A DNA stretch of 64,000 nt from assembly GCA_018292915.2 (NCBI GenBank), contig JACVVK020000215.1, positions 337,001 through 401,000 on the forward strand. Reading direction: 5' to 3'. Below the pieces are notes generated by a model. That model ran no database searches. It had not been told where the DNA came from and was given only the letters and a program-made list of their open reading frames with translations. The stretch comes from Batillaria attramentaria (lineage: Eukaryota; Mollusca; Gastropoda; Batillariidae). Shown here in pieces: positions 45,941 to 56,552 of the stretch; position 1 is the first letter of the stretch; each line of letters begins with the position of its first letter. The translations under genes and the position numbers were made by a program.

Positions 45941-45986
45941 GGGTGGGTGGGTGTTTGGGGGTTTAACGTCCTCTTCCACCACATGA
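45941..45986 (-). repeat. SINE family A stub with perfect target duplication
   Basis: Only the 3' tail (46 bp, GGGTGGGTGGGTGTTTGGGG side) is present, flanked by the perfect 13-bp repeat GCCTTAAGCAGAG. This is a 5'-truncated, LINE-type insertion. Confidence 0.85.
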
Positions 45987-46577
45987 GCCTTAAGCAGAGC
46001 AACCAAACAAGAGTTAACAAAACTCTAATAAAGCAGACACATTACTCACCTACAAGACGTACACACGACACACCAGTCCGGCGCAAGCAAAAACTGACTT
46101 AATGGGTGTCGCACTACCCTCAGTGGCGGCGAAAAATTATAGTACATGAAAAAAAGAAATAATAAAAAAGCAGCATTTAACCTAAACGTCAGTATGGCTG
46201 GGTCTCTCGCAGACTGGTTGGCCTAACTCAGTTCTAGTGAATATTGCTTACATGATTACTGAGTTCGAGTGGGTTACGGGAAAAAAAAAAAGACGGTTCA
46301 ATTTTTTGGGCGTAGCTACCGAGCCCGACTCCGTGGTGTAAAATGTAGTAATCTGTCACACTGAGTGATGTATCCGCCGCTCACTCAGCTATGAGCTCAG
46401 TCTCCGTGGATGGTGCTTCCAAGAACTGACGTCCTGGTCGGCTGCAGGTTAGAACGAGGAGTGAGGAAGGACGGGGCTGGCAGGGTGGCCGGATTAGTGA
46501 GGCTGGTGATGCGGACACTATCACAACAGTAGTCAGGGCCATGACCCTCCCGTCAAGTCCCCGAACACGCAGTCGGT

Positions 46578-46731
46578 AGCCATGACCGTCAGAACAGTAC
46601 TGCTGAAAGTCACACCAGAACTGATCGGCGAAAGTTGACCGGTGGGATATCGGCAGCCCTGACCGTCAGAACAGTACTGCGGAAAGTCACACCAGAACTG
46701 TTCGGCGAAAGTTGACCGTTGCCGGGATATC
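46578..46731. repeat. Tandem duplication of a 77-bp unit
   Basis: TGACCGTCAGAACAGTACTG and the following bases through GCGAAAGTTGACC occur twice, 77 bp apart, with a few differences. Confidence 0.85.
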
Positions 46732-47688
46732 TAACCAACGAATCAATGTCCGTCTAGCGTTGGTAGGAGTTCGCAGAATTCACACTTCATAAAGTCCTAA
46801 GCCGAGCGGAAACCAGCCAAACGGGTACCGCCGGACTGATCTGCCGTCGTGTGCTGATCAATACCCAGCACACACATGCACACACACACACAGGCGTCAG
46901 ATGCTTAGTTAGTTGGCAATACTGAGCAGCTACCGTCCCACCGCAAATGAAACTAGCGCCGGGTGGACCCGACAATTCGAGAAACAACTGAAACCGAAAG
47001 TAGGGTCGCTGTAGCGGAAAGACATTCCCCAGCCTGGCCTACCGCTGCGACTGAGCTGGCAGGAATGCATAGTCATATGATAACACAGGGACTCTGCTAA
47101 TACAGTGTAGGAAATGATTCGGGTCGTAAACTGAAACTGAAGCGTCAAAGCAAGAGTGCCCAGTACAACTGGGTAAACGTGATTTTTGTGACTACAAATT
47201 TTTACTGTAGTATTCATTTATTTTTTTATCGCATTTATTTCTTCTTTTTATTATTATTATTATTTTTTTTTTTTTTTTGGGGGGGGGGGAGGGCAGGGGG
47301 GAGGGGGGAAGGGTATTAGTCATGTCCCACACATAATCAGTCACCGTCGGATCCCACTGGTATGTCACACACACACACACACGCACCATGAATAATCATA
47401 ATCGTGAATTGTGACACCTTTCTTGGAGCAGGGGGGGGGGGGGGGAGAGGTGTGCATCACTGTATGAATCACCGACATATTTACATTAAAAAAAAATATT
47501 TTAAAATAAACAAACTATGATTAGACATATCACATTTTAAGACAAATGTATTTAAAATTAAAGCCTTTCTACTAAGGTTAGTTTGGTTGAAATAGCCGGG
47601 AGCAGCATCAGCTTGTGCTACAGGGCCTCTTCACAGTGGTGAAACAAAATGGCGGTGTTTTTTTTCTGCACAAAAAAATTTCCGCCCC

Positions 47689-47723
<35 letters not shown>

Positions 47724-48509
47724 CCCCACAAAAACAAACCAACCTACAGCCTATTTTCCTGCAGAAACAGTGTGAACAGTGTGTTTTTTCTGCAGGAAAA
47801 CTGCCAGTTTGTCAGCTCAGGCCAATGACGTCATTCTGCTGCTGAATTTCATCTTCTGTCACCAAAACTATATAACAGCACTTGACCATTTCAGCAAAAT
47901 TAAATTGATTAATGCTTAATTGGACTCCTGCGGTTCTGATTGACGGTGGTGGTGGTGGTGAAAAATCAATTGACTGTCCTGTGTTTTACACACCTGGCTC
48001 CTGTTTTGGCTTTGTGTTTTCGTGACCTGGATTGCGGTGTGCATCCACTGAGGCTTGAAGGACAAAGTTTGAAGGACAAAGGAAAAAAGACAGACAAGTG
48101 AAGGAGAGAGAGAGAGTGAGAGACTTGGACACAGAAAGCAGATTTTATCCATGTGTGTGATTATATATATGTATGTCTTGTCCTTGCCTGCATGTTCATG
48201 TAAAGGAGTTTTTGTCACAGCTGCAAACTTCACTGACATACATGTATTTGGAGATAAAAATGGTAATTTAGTGCAAATGAGACACAAAGCAGTAAGTGCT
48301 AAAATTTCATTTATTGATTACATGTATAAGTTTTTTTGTTGTTGTTCATAAGCACCCATCTTTGTCCACTCTCAGTCTCTAACACAAACACATGCTCAAA
48401 CACACACATACGCACATGTATGCACATTTCATATACACATGTATGATGCATGCATGCACACACACACACACACCACAACACACACACACACACACACACA
48501 CGCTCCTGT

Positions 48510-50883
48510 TCAATGGTTTGTACTGTCCTTTGAGAACTGGGTAAAGAGATCACTTAGATCTTTCACAAGTTTCAACCTTCGATCACTGACTTTTTTGGTG
48601 TACAGCACACGCTTAGATTTAAATAGCAACTTCTCAAACCCCAGTTCATCATGGAGCTTGCTTGGAAGGCTCTCAGACATGCATGATAATGATCTGTTGC
48701 ACGAGGTTACACCTCGACCACTTTTTCCTACAGCGGAAGAATCAAGACAAGTTTGTCTACAGCTTGCTGCACAAGAGGACAGTGTAACTGTAAGAGGCTC
48801 CTGCACACCATCTGCAAGTGGAGACGCTGTTTCTGATTGCATCATCACTGTCAATTGCTTGGTGTGTGTTGCAGACTGCTCTATACTTTGGTTTTCTGCA
48901 ACCTGTGGAACAGCAACGGTATCAGCTTCTTTCCTACACGTAGATGTGCTTGGTTCCTTTATCATCACACTGTCATCAGATTCAGTGTAGTCATCATCTT
49001 GAATACCTTGACATTCATCAGCATCGTCTATGACAATAACAGCATCAGCCATGCATGGCATCTTCTCACTGTCAATAGTGTCAGAGCCACTTTGCTGCAC
49101 AAAAGAAGCTAAGTTTCTCTCTGAATCTGAATCATCCAAGACGATTCTTTCATCATCATCTGCGTTCAGCGTATTAGCTGTATGTTTTGCTCCTGAGCAC
49201 GGTCTTTATTCCCTGAACCTGAAGCTCAGTCCTTGGCTTACCTTTGGCTTTACACAAATTGTCTGATGTTTCTTCAGCTGCCTCAATGTCCTTTTTAGCA
49301 CTTCTCGGCTTCTCGCATCTGTCTGTCTTCCGGTCCCTTTCCCAGTGTTCCTCATCAGGTAAGTAAGTGACCCCTTTAGAGCAGGAATTCTTTCTCTTTG
49401 TGAAAATGAAAGAGGGCTGCTTTGAGGTTGATCTGCTTCGTTTCGCTGCGGTTGGCTGCGTTGTCCAAGGAGTGAAGTCCAGGAAAAGGCTGTCAAAACT
49501 GGCTGCACTGTCTAAAGAAGTGACAGTGCCTGCCTGCACACTGCTGGCTGTGCAGGGAACAGTTTGCTCTGGTGATGGTATGCAAGTGTATCTGGGACCA
49601 GGCTCGCTCAAGAACTGCTTGAAGCAGTTCATGCTCTCTCTGTCCGACACGTCCACCCCAAATGGACCCCTCACTTTTCCCCGCACGATTGGAACCACGG
49701 AAGCAGGTCTCACCTTGGAAACAAACTCTAGGAGCTCCGGGTAGGAGCTGTGGTCGGAGTAAGGAACAATGAAAACATCTGGCTGGTTGGCGAAAGGCCT
49801 GCCATCGATGCCTTGATACAGAGCTGTGGGCAGAATGGCTATCGTCCGTTTCGCTTTATTGCATTCCCGCATGGATTTCCCAGACACCGAGTGAAACGGC
49901 ACTACCCTGATGCGAAGATCTGACTGCGCAGTTCTGAAGACGTTGGGCAGTCCCAGACACATACCTAGAGCCAGCATCTTGGGTGGGACACACACCCACT
50001 CATCCAACGCAAGAGCCACCGCCGCCACGAGCTCCTCTTTTCCCAGACCACGTAGACCTAACAAAATATCGCAGTCCCTGTGTTCACTTGCAATGCGCAC
50101 AATCTCCTCCAGGGCCTCTTCTCTAGTGGGAAAGACGCACTTCGGACTGCAGTAGGTGTTGTCCAGATACAACCTGTCCACTGTACCCAGGTGAGAGGCC
50201 AGCAGGGAGTCTTTGTCGACCATGCATGGTTTGTAGCGGAAGTCTCCAGTGTAAAGGATCTTGCCAAAGTCACCCTCAAACAGAAACATGACTGCACCTG
50301 GGCAGTGATTAGCATCAATAACAGTTACTGTCATAGTCTGGGCACTCGGTGTTTGTCTTTGCCTCTGCTGCGCGTAATCTGCTTGGTAAGGCTTTATATT
50401 TTCTCCATATTTCTGAGTTTGACCATCTTCACCAACTGGTGAAGTATTGCTATGGGTCTTCTTGCCAGTTTCTCCATTCTCATCAGTCTCTGCATTATGG
50501 CAGTCAGTCCTGTTAGACTCAAAACGCAACAGGTCAGTTCGTGATCTCTTCGCAGCCGTGCCCCTCACCCCACAGGCTTGACTGGTGATGCGTGATCTGT
50601 CCAAGTCTGCAGGTGCAAGACGATGTCGCTGATGACCACCATAAACAATGTGACTTTGACCAACCTCCAGAGGCCGCAGCAAAGCTCCGTCCAAACCATA
50701 CCGCTCGGTCAGCAGCTGTGCTGTCAGCAGCGAACAGTAGATGGGGTGGCGCCAAGTGGAGGTGAGACCGACGACATGATCACCATGAAGGTGTGTCAGG
50801 AAGAAGTACTTGATATCCGTGTGCTTGTGGACTTGCCAGTAATCCACCGCAATACCAGTGCCAGGGATCACATGACCATTCAT
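48510..50883 (-). CDS. DCLRE1B/Apollo-like MBL/beta-CASP nuclease, long copy
   Basis: SNM1-family nuclease; catalytic core in one exon (49242-50883). Start MNGHVIPGTGIAVDYW at 50883, 24 bases after an acceptor (TTTTCTTTCAG). Motifs: HLHGDH; an insert of about 115 residues after GQSHIV (Lys/Arg/Gln-rich, absent from the short copy); DANHCPGAVMFLFEG; GDFRYKPCM; LYLDNTYCSPKC; PYSDHSSYPELLEF. Continuation 48510-49159 lies in another frame and is joined through an 82-bp intron with donor AAAG|GTAAGC (49241-49240), branch-like GCTAATAC and acceptor ACGCAG. Phases match, giving about 763 residues with an acidic DDDERIVLDDSDSE stretch and a C-terminal FKSKRVLYTKKVSDRR segment. Unspliced reading would stop at 49174 (569 residues). 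The vertebrate enzyme is about 530 residues and binds TRF2 through its C-terminus; I see no clear TRF2-binding motif. Confidence 0.85.
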
Positions 50884-51130
50884 CGTGATGGCAGTACTGC
50901 ATTTCTCCTGAAAGAAAACAAGAGCACTGAAAATGGTGTAAGTATACATACATGTGAGTTTTATTGCTCACAATCGAAGCCTTGAATCCATTCTTGTCTG
51001 CAGCCCTTCTACAAAATAAAGTCTGGTTTGAATTCAGAGCAAAGTATGATGCTTGATAAGACATGAGCATGCTTACATTTTTAGTAACTTTCATGCACAA
51101 TATAAACAAAACATTTCAGCTCAAAGTCAT

Positions 51131-51616
51131 TTTTTTTTTTTTTTTTTTTTGCTGCCACAACTCTCTGCCGGCTCCAGTTGTGTTCCTCCCTGGTAATGGG
51201 TGGAATCCACGGAAGTTGGGGCAATTTTTTTAAATTATGCATGAAGATGGAGATGAGGATGATGGTAAGCTATGGAGGTCCGTGTGGTTTGGGACTGCGG
51301 GACAGGGCCGCATTCCACGCTTCCTGTCATAAATATCCTGGTATTAACCAGGCCTGCAAACTACGGCACCTGTGGTGCCGGCCGTGTAATCATCCACATC
51401 ATAAGATGTGTCATAGCAAGGGAAGCACCCCCGAAGTCGCACCCATGAAGTGGGTGAACTCGGCTGTGTGGCAACAGCCTCCCCATTGGGCCCATAAACA
51501 CCTGCTCTGGGTAGGAGCCGACCTAGGTAGGAAAACTCCTGCTTGCCTCGGCTGGGACTCGAACCCGGGTCTCCCGGTCCATGGTCCAAAGTGCTAACCA
51601 CTACACTATGGGGCCA
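51131..51616 (-). repeat. tRNA-headed SINE (family B)
   Basis: Minus-strand full copy upstream of the long Apollo-like gene. A-tail complement is the T-run at 51131-51150; flanked by AAAGTCATT repeats. Confidence 0.85.
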
Positions 51617-51869
51617 GGAAAGTCATTATGTTCACTAGCTATGTAATCGCCAAAATTTCAGCTAATCACACTGTCCTTTTTTCTTTTTTGTTGTTGTTGA
51701 CATGTTATGTATTTATTACTCATAGATCTAGGCTCCCACTCACTGGTATCACTACTGTAACAAAGTCCTAGTAAGTTCTATTTCAACACTGCTGCTGCAA
51801 AGCTATCCAGTGCAGATTTCTGATTAAGATAGATAAATCTGTTACCTTTCAATGTGCAGCGTTCACGTC

Positions 51870-52110
51870 ATAATGTTGCCAGCCGGCCGAAACGGAAGAT
51901 TCAGCCCTGAGAACAGGCACGTCCGACAAAGAGCGATTTCATGGAAGAGCGCGCAACTTTCGCTCCTTTGCGCAAAGCCGTTTACTTTCCGGTCCAGAAT
52001 TTGGTAAACTTTTTTTTGAGGGGAGACTACCGCTTTTAAACATGGCCGACAAAGTTTGACCCCGAGGAACCTCTCGTGTTTGTAAAGTTTTCTCATCAAA
52101 AACAGCGCAT
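51870..52110. promoter_or_regulatory. Possible bidirectional promoter, Apollo-like long copy / MRPS33
   Basis: Divergent genes flank this segment: the nuclease on the minus strand (exon from 50907) and MRPS33 on the plus strand (exon from 52529). Both coding-start exons begin at acceptors, so untranslated first exons lie between. The segment is relatively G+C-rich with ACGGAAG and TTTCCGGTCC ETS-like sites, common in housekeeping promoters. No TATA box. Inference only. Confidence 0.3.
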
Positions 52111-52543
52111 GTAGGTGCATACAATAATTTTTGAAGGTCAGCTTTGCGTAGAAATGGTTTGACCTAGCCCCTTTTTAACTGCATTTCTTTGTTTTCAACA
52201 TTTGTCGGACGGTTTTCATCAAGGGTAGGTCGTACTACCGCTCGAGCAGAAGTAATGAAGCAGATCTATCTCTACATACATTCTGTCTTGGTGAAGTGTT
52301 AATGACGAATTTTGTCAGAGGCAGGGGTGTAAGGACCCTGCGGAACATCTTTCTCTGCATGTAGAATTCTGTAGAATGATCATGTCATTTTGTGGTTTAG
52401 TTGAAACTGCACAAAATCAATTTTTTAAATGTAGTTTGTTGATCATTGATTGTACAACTTAGCATGTGAATACACATGCACACGTTGTTGGTAACTTTTT
52501 TTTTCTTTTTCTTTTTTTTAACTTCCAGAAATTGTCGGTCATC

Positions 52544-53112
52544 ATGAGTTCATATGCACGACGGATGTCTCGTCTCTCTGCCCGGATATTTGGTGAAGTT
52601 GCCCGTCCAACCAGCATCAAATCAACGAAGGTTGTGCGAATATTCAGTGAAAAGCCAAAACATTTGGATAAAAAAATTGTGGACTATTACCCACCATATA
52701 AAGACATGAACCTTTTGTTTTCCACTCTGAGGAACTATGGACTTTATAGGTGAGTGCTATTATTGGTGGTGTTTGCATGGTGTTGAAAATGGGTTATTGA
52801 GTGTTTTTTTGGGGGGGGGGGTTTCCGCTTGTACCATTTGTAACCCCCACCTTCCCACCCCTTTGTATCATTTGTATTTAGATATATTAAGATTTACTTT
52901 AAAATTCAACATGTATACTGAGTCACTGTAATTTTCAGTATTTCATGTGCCTGTGGACCTTGTAATAATAGTTACTGATATAGTGATATTGTTTTTTCTG
53001 TTTCAGAGATGAGCACCAAGATTTCAAAGATGAAATGAAGCATCAGCGGGCACTACGAGGAAAAGTGAAACCGAAGAAAGGAGAGGGCAAGAGAGCACTC
53101 AAAAGACAGTAG
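52544..53112 (+). CDS. MRPS33: Mitochondrial small ribosomal subunit protein S33
   Basis: Component of the mitochondrial 28S ribosomal subunit, needed for translation of mitochondrially encoded proteins. Two coding exons, 52544-52749 and 53007-53112, join through donor ATAG|GTGAGT and acceptor TGTTTCAG to 103 residues. Conserved features: the N-terminal [30 protein letters not shown], a [11 protein letters not shown] segment, GLYRDEHQDF across the splice junction (Arg codon split 2/1), and the basic tail [17 protein letters not shown]. Length equals the usual size of the family (about 106). The ATG lies 15 bases inside an exon that begins after TTTAACTTCCAG, so the 5' UTR is split. It sits divergently to the long Apollo-like gene and convergently with LRGUK. 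Confidence 0.95.
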
Positions 53113-54187
53113 CATCAACCAGAGACTGTATCTGATTGTGTTAGATGTGTGAAATGTTGATCTTGAACGTGTTCATCTGTGCTGTGAAATGAGTGTGAGA
53201 ATGATATAAAATGATTTTGAAATATGTTGCTGTCTTATAGTTACTTTTTAGTCGCCTCCTTGGAACATAATTTATTAGTATTACTTTGGTCTATATGTTT
53301 ATGCTCGGTTTACACAGTGAGAGTACGGTACATCTATTTTTATTGATTTTCAACTTTTGGCGGGATGAATAATTTCGGATGCCAAGCTCAATAGGGAATC
53401 ACTCGTGCATGCACAGATATTTGGTTCTGAACTTCAGGAATACAAACTACAATGTAACTCTCTTCTTTTTCTCTTGCAAACCAACATCAAAGATGCTAGA
53501 GCAACCAAAGTGGGTCGGAAAAACACTTATGGACAAGAACAGTATAACTACAAGTTCATGTGTTTTTTCAAGACAAAAAATAAATGGGACATAACGCTGC
53601 CAAACAAAGGACATCACTCTAGACTCTTATTTTTTCTACCTTTTCTGTTGTTTCCATATTTTTCTTTTGTTCTGCCTGGTTTCTTTTCTTTCAACAAACA
53701 CACTCGTACACACCAAACAGAAAAACAACAACAAAAATGTGACCCAAACCAAGAAAGTGCTATCCTGAACATGATGCATGTAGTCATATGCATGTATACC
53801 GTACTTGAAATATTGACCAGTTTGAAAAAGACAGCAAACCTCATAGTTTGGTGATGGTGAAACAGACTTGCAGAGCGCATGGCTCCACCCTAATTCAGTG
53901 CTCACAGCACTTAGGGAGAGGTTTTTGGAAGAAGGAGTAACAACAGCAACAAACAAAAACATGCCAGAACATAATATTGCAACAAACATTGTTTAATGGT
54001 CTTATAATTTTGCTTTTATAATATTAATAGCAGCAACTTCAAAGATACTGGTTCACATGTAGCATCATAAGTTGGCCGTGAAATTAAAAACAGCAACTGT
54101 TCATCTCCAGTGTATAGTACACCCAATCCCACAAATCTTTCATTACAGTAAATTAAACCTGTGCCTGTTTTCCTCTTCTTCTTTAAA
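53113..54187. other. 3' flanks of MRPS33 and LRGUK (convergent)
   Basis: No further exon recognised. AATAAA at 53579-53584 could end a longer MRPS33 transcript. Confidence 0.35.
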
Positions 54188-54193
54188 TCTTTA
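54188..54193 (-). promoter_or_regulatory. Candidate polyadenylation signal of LRGUK
   Basis: TTTATT on the plus strand (AATAAA on the minus strand), about 630 bases beyond the LRGUK stop at 54820. Confidence 0.4.
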
Positions 54194-54819
54194 TTTCAAA
54201 CTCAACTGCTGAGCTAGAGCAAAAATTAAATAATGTGTTTCACAACAATATCACTTGTTCGTAAAGAAAACTGAAGTATGGACAAAACAGTGTAGATTAA
54301 GATTACAATAAACATTCTGTAAATAGTGAAAGAACTTTCACTAATTAATCTGCTTCTGGATTTGCTCCCTGGATTGCTAGAGCTCTTGATGACGACGTAA
54401 CTGTCAGTAACAGTCACAGAGTGTCTGCAGAGTAACTTAATGAGCAGCAGTCTCTTTGCAAATGACTTGTTTGGGTTCATCGCAAGTTAGACAGTATTTG
54501 TGCAGAGCCTATCTGCATGACCTTTGATTCCTTGGGTGGCTTAAGTTAAAACAAACAACTGTCAAATTAACTTAGAGGAGGGGGTAGGGGGACAAAGGAA
54601 CCGGCTCTAACTAGCATGTTGTGTTTTGTGTACAAGGCAAAACATTTGATGGCTATAGATGATGCTTCTGCTTCCCTACACATCACAGATATCACCAAAA
54701 TCCGTTCTCATTTCTATCACAGTTTAAGAATCCTTTAGCACAACTTTGTGTGAAGAATCACCTGATCCTGATCAACAATACATGCAGAGAGGGGGAAAAT
54801 TTTTGAAGGAAGAAAAAAA

Positions 54820-56519
54820 TCACTGGGCTGCGATCGGTGGCAAAACCCTATGCCTTTCTGAACCAGGTCGGTTGCCATGTCCTGAACCAAGCATCTGGCG
54901 ACCTGCCGATGGTGGCCGTGCCTCGGGCAGCCTTTGCTTTGATGCGGAATATCCCTTCTCATCTATCAAGGTCAGTGGGTTGACCTTTTCTGTTGGCAGC
55001 ATCTCGTTCATGGCCGGCTGGGACTTGGCCACTGGAGCCGTAAGATGCTGAAGCTCTGTGGCAGAGTCGAGGTCGGATAGGTTTGAGCCGGAGGAAGGGT
55101 TGGAAGATGTGGAATCTGGGGAGCCAGGGATGATGGGAATGTCTGGGTTGGCGGGTAGGAAGGAAGCGTTGATGTTATTGTTGGGGGCGGAGGTGGCGCG
55201 CATGTTATCATCGCTGTCATCGATACCCAGGCCCTGCTGCTCCTCCACTGTCTGGGGTGCTGTGCGTGGGTATCTGAACACAAAAATTGATGGTCTGAGG
55301 TTCCAACTCCTGTCAAAGTTAATCGTCAGCATTATGTAGTTTATATACTATTGCTTGCTCGGAATCAACTTTTTCTTTCTTCTTTACTTTTACTCTTCTT
55401 TTTCTTTTTTTCTTTTTTTAAAGATCAATGTTAAATTGGATTGCGCACAGCACAGCTAGAGAACAAAAGAAAAGTACTTACTGTGTCACAATCTGCTGGT
55501 AAATAGGAGGCACATAGCCAGTAACCACTTCTTTCGCTGCACTTTGCCTTCGCTTGTACGATTCTTCCTCCTGCAATGGTTAGAACTGCTGTAAGTCTGG
55601 ATTATAATTCAAGAAGCAACATATCTCTTTCTCTCCTGTACGCATTGAGTGTTCAAAGAGCCCGTCGTCTTACCGAGGTGTACGGTGACTCGGGCACACA
55701 CTCTTCATGTAGTGAGTTCTTACATTGACTGCTGAAGAAGTCTCTTTCACTCACAAAAAGATTCATGAGTGCGTAGAAAAGTTATAACTGTGTGGAGTTT
55801 ATTACAGCACTTCTCTGGTGTCACACTGCACTCTCAAGCTTCGCACATATAAGCTTCCCTCGTGCACACACACACACAAACAAAACAAACAGCCACGCTC
55901 GTAACACTCTCTCACACACATTGTTGGCCATTGTATGCGTAACTACCAAGGGTAAAAATCTGGCAGAACTTAAAAACTTATTTTTCATATACAAAAGCAT
56001 ATTTTCGGGTTTGGAACGCCAATCTTTTGAATGACAGCAATATTTGTTTTTTTGTGACAACAGCTTACAAACGGTGAGTTAGGCTGTTATTTAAATGGAG
56101 CTTTTCTAACATGACCCCTGCGCTCTATTTGGATGCTTTCAGTCATCCACAGGACTACACAACTTTCCCTTCATCTAACTCTCACTTACCACAATTCCTC
56201 TGCCGGTAGCGGAGCCCAAGTGCCCGCGGGTCTGTGACATGCTGTCAGGAATGGATGGCTTGGACCACGTGCGCGCTCCCATCTGATTGGTGGAGGCAGC
56301 TCCGGTCATGGCCTGGTACGTCTCGCCCTCACCGATCTCTGTGTTGGTGTATGGCTGATTGGTGCTGACCGGCGACATGGTGCTGATTCCCAGATAGTCC
56401 ATCACCAGGCGCCGCAGTTTGCGATATGCTTCAGCAATGTCCTCTGAAAAACACCACCGCCACTCATTGTCAATCTTTGTGTTTGGTCAAAACACGTGAT
56501 CTCCATAGAATGGTCAAGG

Positions 56520-56552
<33 letters not shown>

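Larger units (their letters stand above)
45391..48509. other. Spacer between the two Apollo-like genes
   Basis: Includes (GT)n/(GTGC)n at 45492-45560, a SINE stub (45941-45986), a duplicated 77-bp unit (46578-46731), poly-T/G at 47262-47310 and poly-C at 47686-47713. The untranslated first exon of the short Apollo copy and the 3' UTR of the long copy should be here. TTTATT at 48309-48314 is a possible minus-strand polyadenylation signal for the long copy. Confidence 0.4.
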
